Origin: Candidatus Mediterraneibacter faecipullorum
Lineage (GTDB): Bacteria > Bacillota > Clostridia > Lachnospirales > Lachnospiraceae
Direction of reading: 5' to 3'
Length of the DNA: 49,646 nt
Assembly: GCA_019119675.1 (NCBI GenBank)
Contig: DWWO01000110.1
Span: 1-49,646 of the forward strand
Positions 33,698 through 41,890 of the stretch are shown here, one piece after another (the first letter of the stretch is position 1; every line of letters starts with the position of its first letter). A program made the position numbers and the translations under genes. The notes below the pieces were generated by a model that searched no databases, was not told the DNA's origin, and was given only the letters and a program-made list of their open reading frames with translations.

Positions 33698-33891
33698 AAG
33701 CACACTTCTCCTTTCTGCTTCTGTAGAAAGCTTCCCGAGGCCCGATCCTCACCACAGGATCTTTTCGTGTCCTTATTATACAGCATAGAGATCTATATGC
33801 CAACTTCTTTTATCCACATTTTATCCAAAATATATCCTCTATTCATCCATTTATACACATTTATCTCTTTTTGGATAATTTTGCTTCCTTC

Positions 33892-33920
33892 TTGAATTTT
33901 CCCCTCTTTCTGTCTAAAAT
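33892..33920 (+). promoter_or_regulatory. promoter of the second two-component/ABC cluster
   Basis: TTGAAT, 17 bases, TAAAAT, about 35 bases before the regulator start. The remaining gap back to 33698 is AT-rich and shows nothing else. Confidence 0.75.
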
Positions 33921-33960
33921 AGACCGTGACTATACATATACGGATACGGAGGTAACCATC

Positions 33961-34629
33961 TTGAAAACAATACTGATCGTAGATGATGATGTATATATCG
34001 GCGATATGCTGGAAGAACTTCTCACAAAGGAAAACTATGCTGTGGGGCGCGCCTACTCCGGTACGGAAGCGCTCCTGTATCTTTCTTCCCGCCGTCCGGA
34101 TCTCATCCTGCTGGATCTGATGCTGCCGGGTTTAAGCGGCGAGGAGCTTCTTCCGCTCATCAAAGATATCCCTGTGATCATTGTAAGCGCAAAAGCTGAA
34201 GTCTCCGATAAAGTGGATCTCCTTCTGGGCGGGGCGGCAGATTATGTTACTAAGCCCTTTGACACTTCCGAACTTCTGGCACGCATCACTGTACAGCTCA
34301 GGAAAAACACCGGCCAAAAATCATCCGGAATCCTCTCTTTCGATGCGATCCGTATGAATACAGATACCCGTGCCGTAACAGTCGCGGACGCACCGGTCAG
34401 ACTGACACAGACCGAATATGCCATACTAAAATTACTCATGGCAAATCCGTCACAGGTCATCACGAAATCTGTAATACTGGACCGGATCAGTGAAGATACG
34501 CCCGACTGTACTGAAAGCTCCCTGAAAGTCCATATCAGCAATCTCAGAAAAAAGCTGAAAGCTGTCGATGGGAAAGACTATATCGAAGCTGTCTGGGGAA
34601 TTGGCTTTAAGCTGAACGAAGAACTGTAA
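33961..34629 (+). CDS. OmpR-family response regulator
   Basis: 222 residues from a TTG eight bases after GGAGG (reads MKTILIVDDDVYIGDML); the longer frame upstream crosses the promoter. Phospho-acceptor Asp in LILLDLMLPGLSG, Lys in VTKPFDTSEL, winged helix with LTQTEYAILKLLMANPSQV and SSLKVHISNLRKKLK. It heads a regulator-ATPase-permease-kinase cluster; the repeats just after it are the probable target. Confidence 0.93.
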   Translation: MKTILIVDDDVYIGDMLEELLTKENYAVGRAYSGTEALLYLSSRRPDLILLDLMLPGLSGEELLPLIKDIPVIIVSAKAEVSDKVDLLLGGAADYVTKPFDTSELLARITVQLRKNTGQKSSGILSFDAIRMNTDTRAVTVADAPVRLTQTEYAILKLLMANPSQVITKSVILDRISEDTPDCTESSLKVHISNLRKKLKAVDGKDYIEAVWGIGFKLNEEL

Positions 34630-34630
34630 T

Positions 34631-34687
34631 CTTAACTATTTCTTTACTGTTTCCTTAACCGCTTTCTTAACCACCGCACGATAGAAT
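34631..34687 (+). promoter_or_regulatory. four CTTAAC-type iterons before an activator-dependent promoter
   Basis: CTTAAC at 34631, CTTTAC at 34642, CTTAAC at 34654 and 34666, spaced 11, 12 and 12 bases, followed by TAGAAT at 34682-34687 with no proper -35. This is the typical plan for OmpR/PhoB-class activation, so phosphorylated regulator from the gene upstream probably drives the transporter. Confidence 0.72.
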
Positions 34688-34731
34688 GCACAGTGTCAGA
34701 TAAAGATAGTAACATTAAGGAGGCTGAAATT

Positions 34732-35649
34732 ATGGATTATATTCTGACAGCCCGGTCACTGGGTAAACGCTATAAGAACTTTAAAGCGCTGAATGACTTC
34801 TTCATCCATGTTCCCAAGGGAGCCATCTACGGATTTGTGGGAAAGAACGGCGCAGGAAAGACTACATTTATCCGCCTTGTCTGCGGACTTCAGGAGCCTT
34901 CTGCCGGGAGCTATGCCATCTACGGAACTGAAAACAACGATCCCGGCATCGCCAGATGCCGCCGTAGAATGGGCGCGGTAGTAGAGACTCCGTCTATCTA
35001 TCAGGACATGACAGCCGAGGATAACCTAAAAGAGCAGTACCGCATCATCGGTCTGCCGTCCTTTGACAGCATCCCGGAACTGCTCCGGCTTGTCGGGCTT
35101 GAAAACACAGGCAAGAAGAAGGCAAAGCACTTCTCTCTCGGCATGAAGCAGCGGCTCGGCATAGCGATCGCACTGGCAGGGAATCCTGACTTTCTCATCC
35201 TCGACGAACCTGTCAACGGACTGGACCCCCAGGGCATCATTGAGGTGAGGGAACTGATCCTGAAGCTGAACCGGGAGAAAGGGATCACCTTTCTCATATC
35301 CAGCCACATTCTGGATGAGCTCTCCCGCCTCGCCACCCACTACGGTTTCATCGACAGCGGGCACATGATAAAAGAAATGAGCGCTGCCGAACTGGACGCT
35401 GCCTGCCGCAAATGTATCCGCGTACAGGTATCCGACGTCCGTGCCCTCTCACGGGTACTCGATGAAATGAATCTGGAATACAGTATCCTCTCCGATACAA
35501 TGGCGGACATCTTCGCCAAAATCAACATATCACAGCTTGCGCTCGCCCTTGCAGATCAAGGATGTGACATCATCTCTCTTGATGAGCGCGAGGAAAGCCT
35601 TGAGAGCTATTATGTCAATCTGATCGGAGGAGGAAATCGAAATGAGTAG
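34732..35649 (+). CDS. ABC transporter ATP-binding protein (BcrA/lantibiotic-immunity type)
   Basis: 305 residues, started at MDYILTARSLGKRYK behind AAGGAGG. Walker A GKNGAGKTTF, signature FSLGMKQRLGIAIAL (SLGMK replaces LSGGQ, usual in this subgroup), Walker B FLILDEPVNGLDPQG, switch His in SSHILDEL. The C-terminal 90 residues are the accessory domain of BcrA-like proteins. Its last bases overlap the permease start. Probably exports or expels a peptide antibiotic. Confidence 0.92.
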   Translation: MDYILTARSLGKRYKNFKALNDFFIHVPKGAIYGFVGKNGAGKTTFIRLVCGLQEPSAGSYAIYGTENNDPGIARCRRRMGAVVETPSIYQDMTAEDNLKEQYRIIGLPSFDSIPELLRLVGLENTGKKKAKHFSLGMKQRLGIAIALAGNPDFLILDEPVNGLDPQGIIEVRELILKLNREKGITFLISSHILDELSRLATHYGFIDSGHMIKEMSAAELDAACRKCIRVQVSDVRALSRVLDEMNLEYSILSDTMADIFAKINISQLALALADQGCDIISLDEREESLESYYVNLIGGGNRNE

Positions 35650-36484
35650 ACTGTTATCCGCGGACTTCGCGAAATTAAAGAAGAATAAATTTTTCTGGAT
35701 CTGTATGATCGGGATGTTTTTATTTGGGGTATTTATGGCCGTAATGGATTACATTTCCACACGCCAGTATGGAGATTATGAAGCACAGATCACAAATATT
35801 CTCTTTATCTATGCACTCACAGTTGCTATCCTCATCCCCGCATTTGTCAGTCTTTTTGTGGGAACAGAATACAGTGACGGCACCATACGCAACAAAATGA
35901 TCATCGGGCACACGAGGACCTGTATCTATCTGTCTAACATTATTGTCTGCTCTGCCGCCGGGCTCGGGTTCTGCATCAGCTACATCATAGGTGTATTGGT
36001 TATTGCACTGCCTTTCTACACGATTGATCCGGTTATTCTGCAAGGCACTGTGATACTGGTTTTATGCAGTTTTGTTATGTCTATCGCATTTACTGCATTG
36101 TGCGTCATGACCGCATTGCTATGCCAGAATAAAGCTCTGACGTCTGTTATCAATATCCTGGCCGCCTGCTTCCTGCTCGTTATTTCACTCTATATCATGA
36201 GCAGGCTGCGCGAGCCTGAAGTTTATTCGGGTTATACATTAAGCCCGGAAACCGGCGAGATTGAGATGTCTGAGGATGAACCAAATCCTGACTATCTGCG
36301 CGGAACCGAAAGGGAACTATACCAGTTTTTCAATGATTTCCTGCCCACCGGACAGGCGGTAAACATCTCAGGTCAAGGCGAACTCTCACAGTCCCCCGGA
36401 CTGCTTGCCGCTTACTCCGCAAGTATCATTATCGTATCTACCGGAGTCGGGATGTTTGTATTCAAGAAGAAAGATATAAAATAG
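35642..36484 (+). CDS. ABC-2 type transporter permease
   Basis: 280 residues with six hydrophobic segments (about 18-38, 55-75, 100-130, 145-170, 178-195, 258-275). The N-terminal LLSADFAKLKKNKFFW is typical of BcrB/MutE-like immunity permeases. Translation overlaps the ATPase gene by 8 bases. Substrate unknown; the cluster context suggests a wall-active peptide. Confidence 0.87.
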   Translation: MSRLLSADFAKLKKNKFFWICMIGMFLFGVFMAVMDYISTRQYGDYEAQITNILFIYALTVAILIPAFVSLFVGTEYSDGTIRNKMIIGHTRTCIYLSNIIVCSAAGLGFCISYIIGVLVIALPFYTIDPVILQGTVILVLCSFVMSIAFTALCVMTALLCQNKALTSVINILAACFLLVISLYIMSRLREPEVYSGYTLSPETGEIEMSEDEPNPDYLRGTERELYQFFNDFLPTGQAVNISGQGELSQSPGLLAAYSASIIIVSTGVGMFVFKKKDIK

Positions 36485-36538
36485 ACAGTTTACACGTAAC
36501 AGTAAAGACTGCAGACTGACTGTAACGGAGGAATTAAC

Positions 36539-37435
36539 ATGGTATTCTGGCTTTGCTGCCTGATCGGCATATTGATACTCATCATTTTCATACTGATCAT
36601 TAAGATCTGTCTGCTGAAAAAGTCAGCAGATGAAATCGCTGACGCCTTTGCCGACCGGGTATCATCAGATACCAATGCCCTGATCGACATTTCCAGCCGC
36701 GACCGGCACATGAGAAAACTGGCTGACAGCATCAACAGGGAACTCCTGCTGCTTCAGGACGACCGCCGCCGCTGTCAGCAGGGCGACCAGGATCTAAAAA
36801 ATGCCGTCACTAATATTTCCCATGATCTGCGCACACCCCTGACTGCCATCTGCGGTTATCTGGATCTTCTCGACCGGGAGGAAACGTCCAATGCAGTCAG
36901 CCGCTATCTGAAGATCATCAGGGGACGCACGGAAAATATGCGCCAGCTCACAGAAGAACTGTTCCGCTATTCGGTATTTACTACGGTTTCCGGCGGGACT
37001 CCCGATGAACCGGTAATCCTCAACCGTTGTCTGGAGGACAGCATCTCAGCCCTTTATGCCTCTCTGAAACAGAAGCATATCACGCCTGAAATAACCATGC
37101 CGGAACAGAAAATAAGCCGGATGCTTAACCGCAATGCCCTCTCCCGTATCTTCGGAAATATTATTAATAATGCGGTCAAATACAGTGACGGAGATCTTAT
37201 CATCACCTTAAGTGAAGATGGCGAGATCACTTTCACCAATCATGCATCTCAGCTTGACGAAATCAAGGTAGGACGTCTCTTTGACCGTTTCTACACTGTG
37301 GAGACTGCTTCAGCAGAGTCGACCGGGCTCGGACTCTCTATCGCAAAAGTGCTGACCGAGCAGATGGGCGGGAAAATTTCGGCGGACTATGAGGACGGAA
37401 TGATACGGGTGAAGGTACACTTCCCGAAAAGTTAA
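36539..37435 (+). CDS. sensor histidine kinase
   Basis: 298 residues, start behind GGAGGAATTAAC. A single N-terminal membrane helix (~2-27), a short linker, H-box NISHDLRTPLTAICGYLDLL, N-box NIINNAVKYSDG and GLGLSIAKVL. The region of the DxGxG box reads EDGEITFTNHASQLD, i.e. the simplified form common in peptide-antibiotic kinases. No extracellular sensor domain, so the ABC permease may provide sensing. Confidence 0.9.
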   Translation: MVFWLCCLIGILILIIFILIIKICLLKKSADEIADAFADRVSSDTNALIDISSRDRHMRKLADSINRELLLLQDDRRRCQQGDQDLKNAVTNISHDLRTPLTAICGYLDLLDREETSNAVSRYLKIIRGRTENMRQLTEELFRYSVFTTVSGGTPDEPVILNRCLEDSISALYASLKQKHITPEITMPEQKISRMLNRNALSRIFGNIINNAVKYSDGDLIITLSEDGEITFTNHASQLDEIKVGRLFDRFYTVETASAESTGLGLSIAKVLTEQMGGKISADYEDGMIRVKVHFPKS

Positions 37436-37522
37436 CGTTTTTATGTAATCAGCCTCCGTAAACAGGTTTCCCGGTCTGACTACAGAACCGCTTTCCGCCG
37501 GACAATAATGCTCCGGATAATA

Positions 37523-38674
37523 TTAAAATCTCAGCTCCACCGGACATCTCACAAGCGCCGCTGTCATTCCTTCCCGTATACATTTGCCCTGTATCAGATT
37601 CCCTGCACTGCAGCTCAGCCGCGCCGCCCGTTCGCATACGTTGTCTACCCCGGTCACTTTCTCCACAAAGTCCGAACCAGTCGAAACATCCTGTACCTGC
37701 CCGAGTTCCCCGGCAGTGTATGTCACAAAAGGAATATGGTACTTTTCACAAAGCTGAAGGATAGCAGACTCATCTTTCTTCAAATCTATGCTTGCCACAC
37801 TCTTCACCTGACTGATATCAAGTCCGTTTGCTCTGAGAATGTCCAGAAATCCTTTTTCCAGAACAGAATCATCTATTTGTTTTCTGCATCCGATCCCCGC
37901 GGCAATATTTCCGAGCAGAAGGATCAGCGTACACCTGGCTGCATTCATTTTGCATCTTTCATTTTGTCTTTCCTGTCCCGGAGTGTCTGTTACAATTATC
38001 CGGGAGGTATACTGCTCTGTTTCTTTCAGGGACTTGCATAGAACAAGCTCCTGCGGCAGAGTCCCCATGACCCTTACAGGCAAAGGTTCCTCGTCTGAAT
38101 TTCCTGCAGCCGTGTCTTCTATATAAAATGCAATCTTTTCTCCGTTCAGCACTGCCGCCGATATATTCTTTGCAGCCTCCCGGTCCGTGATCACCAGACC
38201 GTTCTTTTTGGCAAATACATCTACCGCAAACTTCCCCTGCACATCCGTAGCAGTCGTGTGGATCGACACTGCCCCGAGCAGCTCCGCGATCTCATCCGCC
38301 AGAGAAACCGCCCCTCCGACATGACCGGAGAGCAGCGGGATCACATACTCCCCCTTTTCATCGATCACCAGTACGGGAGAATCCGTGTATTTATCCTTCA
38401 CCCACGGAGCAATATAGCGCACGGCAATTCCCGCCGCTCCGATAAAGATATACGCTGCCTGTCCCCAGCTGCCGCCGATCAGTGTCCTTTTGTCGGCCGG
38501 AAGAGGAGAGATCCCTCTCCCCGCATATTTTTCCGGCGCATATCCGCCGCACCTCCCGGGAGCCTCCTCAGGTCCGAAAGCTCCCCGTATTTTTTCACAC
38601 AACCGCCTGTTTAATTCCGTCCCCGCAGCCGTAAAGCTGAGGATGATCACATCCATGCCTTTCAAAATGTTCAT
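37523..38674 (-). CDS. cbiG: cobalt-precorrin 5A hydrolase
   Basis: Opens the delta-lactone ring of cobalt-precorrin 5A and releases acetaldehyde in anaerobic B12 synthesis. 383 residues: N-terminal half with IGAAGIAVRYIAPWVKDKYTD, PLLSGHVGGAVSLADEIAEL and TTATDVQGKFAVDVFA; C-terminal CbiG domain with GNIAAGIGCRKQ and VASIDLKKDE. Start behind GAGGA. It stands alone: no other cbi gene or cobalamin riboswitch nearby. Confidence 0.93.
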   Translation of the reverse strand: MNILKGMDVIILSFTAAGTELNRRLCEKIRGAFGPEEAPGRCGGYAPEKYAGRGISPLPADKRTLIGGSWGQAAYIFIGAAGIAVRYIAPWVKDKYTDSPVLVIDEKGEYVIPLLSGHVGGAVSLADEIAELLGAVSIHTTATDVQGKFAVDVFAKKNGLVITDREAAKNISAAVLNGEKIAFYIEDTAAGNSDEEPLPVRVMGTLPQELVLCKSLKETEQYTSRIIVTDTPGQERQNERCKMNAARCTLILLLGNIAAGIGCRKQIDDSVLEKGFLDILRANGLDISQVKSVASIDLKKDESAILQLCEKYHIPFVTYTAGELGQVQDVSTGSDFVEKVTGVDNVCERAARLSCSAGNLIQGKCIREGMTAALVRCPVELRF

Positions 38675-38735
38675 CACATCCGTCCTCTATTCTGAATCTT
38701 CCGCTGTGCTGTACCGTCTTGATACTCCCCCCGGC

Positions 38736-39194
38736 TTACAGCCGCAGTCCTTTGATGTCTTTGATTCTGGACAATATCGTATTGCAGGTACACGCGACCA
38801 CACCCGGCAGATTGTCCATTGTATTAAAGATCAATTCTTCCATCTCCTCATTGGAGGATGCCACTGCATGGACATGGAGCCTGCTTTTTCCTGTCACACG
38901 GTAAATCTGTGTGATCGTATCGTTCTTTTTCAAAATCTCCGCAACTTCCGCCAGCATATCCGGCTTTGTCTCGATCTCAAAATAGCAGGAAACCGCGCCG
39001 CTGATCTTCTGCGGATTAATGATCGTCGTGTATTCTTCAATGATGCCTTTCTGCTCAAGCGCCTGCACGCGCATTTTCACAGCCACCCGTGAAATCCCGA
39101 CCTGCTGCCCGATCTCCGAGTATGACATTCTCGCGTTCCGGATCAGCAGGCTGACGATCTTCTGATCCAGCTCGTCCAGTCCGGCCATAAACAT
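38736..39194 (-). CDS. Lrp/AsnC family transcriptional regulator
   Basis: 152 residues, started behind AAGGAGG. N-terminal helix-turn-helix (LDQKIVSLLIRNARMSYSEI, QVGISRVAVKMRVQALEQKG) and C-terminal RAM ligand-binding domain (YFEIETKPD, VTGKSRLHVHAVAS). Divergent from a MATE exporter across a shared promoter palindrome, so it probably controls itself and that exporter; the effector is likely an amino acid or similar small molecule. Confidence 0.92.
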   Translation of the reverse strand: MFMAGLDELDQKIVSLLIRNARMSYSEIGQQVGISRVAVKMRVQALEQKGIIEEYTTIINPQKISGAVSCYFEIETKPDMLAEVAEILKKNDTITQIYRVTGKSRLHVHAVASSNEEMEELIFNTMDNLPGVVACTCNTILSRIKDIKGLRL

Positions 39195-39219
39195 ACGCAG
39201 CACCTCCTTTGCAGTTCAT

Positions 39220-39248
39220 ATTATAAATATACAAAAAATAATAGTCAA
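39220..39248 (-). promoter_or_regulatory. promoter of the Lrp-type gene
   Basis: TTGACT, 17 bases, TATAAT on the minus strand. Its -35 sits in the left half of the palindrome GTCAACGTTGAC (39244-39255). Confidence 0.82.
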
Positions 39249-39250
39249 CG

Positions 39251-39279
39251 TTGACATTCTATCTTCCGGGAATTATTAT
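39251..39279 (+). promoter_or_regulatory. promoter of the MATE gene
   Basis: TTGACA, 17 bases, TATTAT. Its -35 overlaps the right half of the same 12-bp palindrome, so one bound regulator would cover both -35 boxes. Confidence 0.8.
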
Positions 39280-39317
39280 ATATTACGAATGTTAATTATA
39301 AACTTACGAAAAGAAAG

Positions 39318-40664
39318 ATGTGGATTGAAATGGAAAATGAACTGACACATGGTCCTGTCATGAAAACGATGCTGAAGTTCGCCGTCCCGATGATACTCGG
39401 AGATCTGCTGCAGCAGTGTTACAATATTGCAGATACGCTGATCGTGGGACGTTTTCTCGGAGCGGACGCCCTCGCCGCGGTCGGTTCGGCGTTTTCTCTG
39501 ATGACGTTTTTAACTTCGATACTTCTCGGACTTGCCATGGGAAGCGGAACCGTATTCTCCATCCGCTTCGGCCAGAAAGACGAGACAGCGCTGAAGGAGG
39601 GGGTGCTGGCGTCTTTCGTTCTCCTCGGAGTCGTGACAGTCATCCTGAATATTCTCGTCTTCGCCGGTGTCGACTGGATCATCTGGTTTCTGCGCACACC
39701 GGATGAACTGACCGTGTTAATGAAAGATTACCTGATCGTGATATTTGCGGGGCTGGCCGGAATCTTCCTGTATAACTTCTTTGCTTCTCTTCTACGCTCC
39801 CTGGGGAACTCCGTCGTTCCTCTTGCCTTTCTGGCAATATCCGCAGGATTGAACATCATACTTGATCTGCTGTTCGTCGCTGTACTGAACCGCGGCGTGG
39901 CAGGCGCTGCAGAGGCGACCGTCATCGCCCAGTATGTATCAGGAATCGGAATCGCGGTTTATACAAAGATCAGATTCCCTCATCTGCTCTGCCTGGACGG
40001 AAGAATATGCCTGCGCAGATCGCGCATAAAAGAGATTACCAATTTCTCCGCCCTCACCTGTTTGCAGCAGTCGATCATGAACCTCGGGATCCTTGCCGTA
40101 CAGGGGCTTGTCAACAGCTTTGGCACGACGATCATGGCCTCGTTTGCCGCAGCGGTAAAGATCGATGCTTTTGCCTATCTCCCGGTACAGGATTTCGGAA
40201 ATGCATTTTCAATCTTCATCGCGCAGAATTACGGCGCAGGACAGACCGGGCGTATCAAAAAAGGAATCCGGGCGGCAGTTGCGACATCTGTCGGTTTCAG
40301 TCTGGTCATTTCACTGCTTGTCTGTATATTTGCCGGGCCTCTGATGTCACTGTTTATTGACTCAGGTGAAACCGCTGTTATATCCGAGGGCGTCCGCTAT
40401 CTGCGCATCGAAGGCGCTTTCTACGCACTGATCGGTATCCTCTTCCTGCTCTACGGACTGTACCGTGCATTGGGAAAACCGGGGATGTCTGTGGTCCTGA
40501 CAGTCATGTCTCTCGGAACCCGTGTAGCCCTTGCCTACGCACTGTCCGCTCTCCCTGTTTTCGGGGTCGCGGGAATCTGGTGGTCTGTTCCCGTCGGCTG
40601 GTTCCTCGCGGATGCTCTGGGAATCGGATATTATCTTATAAGACACAAAAAGCTGGTCCCGTAG
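39318..40664 (+). CDS. MATE family efflux transporter
   Basis: 448 residues with twelve hydrophobic segments in two homologous halves: PMILGDLLQQCYNIADTLIV and DALAAVGSAFSL in the first, QSIMNLGILAVQGLVNSFG and FGNAFSIFIAQNYGAGQTGR in the second. Sodium- or proton-driven export of cationic drugs or metabolites. The ribosome site is weak (GAAAG), and an ATG four codons inside is an alternative start. Its stop is in the loop of a strong terminator. Confidence 0.93.
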   Translation: MWIEMENELTHGPVMKTMLKFAVPMILGDLLQQCYNIADTLIVGRFLGADALAAVGSAFSLMTFLTSILLGLAMGSGTVFSIRFGQKDETALKEGVLASFVLLGVVTVILNILVFAGVDWIIWFLRTPDELTVLMKDYLIVIFAGLAGIFLYNFFASLLRSLGNSVVPLAFLAISAGLNIILDLLFVAVLNRGVAGAAEATVIAQYVSGIGIAVYTKIRFPHLLCLDGRICLRRSRIKEITNFSALTCLQQSIMNLGILAVQGLVNSFGTTIMASFAAAVKIDAFAYLPVQDFGNAFSIFIAQNYGAGQTGRIKKGIRAAVATSVGFSLVISLLVCIFAGPLMSLFIDSGETAVISEGVRYLRIEGAFYALIGILFLLYGLYRALGKPGMSVVLTVMSLGTRVALAYALSALPVFGVAGIWWSVPVGWFLADALGIGYYLIRHKKLVP

Positions 40665-40675
40665 ACCGGCTTTTT
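40647..40675. terminator. bidirectional terminator after MATE gene
   Basis: AAAAAGCTGGTC-CCGTA-GACCGGCTTTTT, 12 pairs with one G-U, suitable for the MATE gene and the convergent hydrolase gene. Confidence 0.9.
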
Positions 40676-40720
40676 GCATATAAAACGCCGGACCGGACCA
40701 GTATAAGTCTTTCAGCCGGC

Positions 40721-41836
40721 TCATCCCACCAACAGCCAGTTGGCCCGGAACGGACGCATCAGGTTCCAGTACCTTGCTCCGGACAGCCCGAACTCTCTGA
40801 TCAGCTCCCACTTCGCAGTAATACTCCGTACGTCCTCAAACCATACAATGTGTTCCATCCCGTTCTTCCGGTATGTGAACCACGGGCTCTGCGATATCCG
40901 CGCATATTCAATGGAGGCTCCGTTTTCTGATGCTGTCTCCACAGCCTCTGCATTCCCGATCGATCTTGCCCTGGTAATCCCTCTCTCATAAGGCAGTGTC
41001 CAGTCATATCCGTAATTCGGGATGCCCAGTATAAGCTGCCCCGGCTGTATCTGTGTGACAGCATACTCCACCACTTCGCGTACTTTATCGAGCGGGGCTA
41101 CTGCCATAGGCGGTCCGTAAGTATAGCCCCACTCATAAGTCATGAGAAATACGGCATCTGCATTCTGCCCCAGCAGGGCATAGTCCACTCCCTCTACAAG
41201 GATCCCTCTCTGCCTGTTGGAACTCTTGGGCGCAACAGCTACCGTTACCCGGCAGCCGTACTCGTTCATCTTCTCACGCACCCGACCGGCAAACAGGGCG
41301 TACTGTTCACGGTTTTCGGGGAGGATATACTCAAAGTCTATATCCACACCTTCGTATCCCTTTTCCTGTACAGTATCCACCATCTGCCCGATCAGCTTAT
41401 CCTGGAGCTCCCGGTTCTCCACAAGGACTTTGATCAACTGATTGTTAAACGCCCCTTCTGAAGAAAAGGGCGTCAGAACCATCCACGGCGCTGCTCCCGC
41501 GCTGATCGTCCGGTCAAGCATCCACTGCTCATCCTGAGGCGGCGGGACAAGATCTCCTTCGAATGTGAAGCCGTAGGAGAATACAAACATCTCGCTCAGC
41601 GCCGTCAGCGCCTCTTCCAGCACAGGAGGATCGACAAACGGATAGGCATATCCTCCTATGATCAGTCCGTCGCCAAGCCCTCCAGTCTCTCCTTCTCCCA
41701 AGAGGAGCAGCGCCTGGCCGGGCACGAGTCTGTCACTGTATATCAACTGATTGTCAGATATGATCTTCGCAACAGGGATCTGTGTCTCATTTGAGATTTT
41801 TTCCAGCGTGTCACCGTTTTTCACTACATAAATCAT
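40721..41836 (-). CDS. LysM-GH18 spore peptidoglycan hydrolase (SleL/YaaH-like)
   Basis: 371 residues, started at MIYVVKNGDTLEKISNET behind GGGGGTGA. One LysM repeat (~1-48), then a glycoside hydrolase 18 barrel with catalytic YEGVDIDFEYILPE (DxDxE), LGIPNYGYDW and a C-terminal YWNLMRPF. No signal peptide, as in the cortex-fragment N-acetylglucosaminidases of spores. Its ribosome site is in the stem of a hairpin. Confidence 0.87.
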   Translation of the reverse strand: MIYVVKNGDTLEKISNETQIPVAKIISDNQLIYSDRLVPGQALLLLGEGETGGLGDGLIIGGYAYPFVDPPVLEEALTALSEMFVFSYGFTFEGDLVPPPQDEQWMLDRTISAGAAPWMVLTPFSSEGAFNNQLIKVLVENRELQDKLIGQMVDTVQEKGYEGVDIDFEYILPENREQYALFAGRVREKMNEYGCRVTVAVAPKSSNRQRGILVEGVDYALLGQNADAVFLMTYEWGYTYGPPMAVAPLDKVREVVEYAVTQIQPGQLILGIPNYGYDWTLPYERGITRARSIGNAEAVETASENGASIEYARISQSPWFTYRKNGMEHIVWFEDVRSITAKWELIREFGLSGARYWNLMRPFRANWLLVG

Positions 41837-41840
41837 TAAA

Positions 41841-41878
41841 TCACCCCCGCAAGGAAAGCATATGCTCACCTGCGGGGG
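41841..41878 (-). promoter_or_regulatory. hairpin covering the GH18 ribosome site
   Basis: CCCCCGCAGG and CCTTGCGGGGG pair around an inner AGCATATGCT palindrome (41844-41878). The GGGGGTGA ribosome site is within and beside the 3' strand. No U-run follows, so it may limit translation or end the upstream ABC transcript. Confidence 0.6.
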
Positions 41879-41890
41879 ATTATGACTTTT

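Noticed and set aside
34693-34731. upstream start for the ABC ATPase (MSDKDSNIKEAEI…)
   Set aside because: The AAGGAGG site is placed for the ATG at 34732, and the upstream codons overlap promoter sequence.
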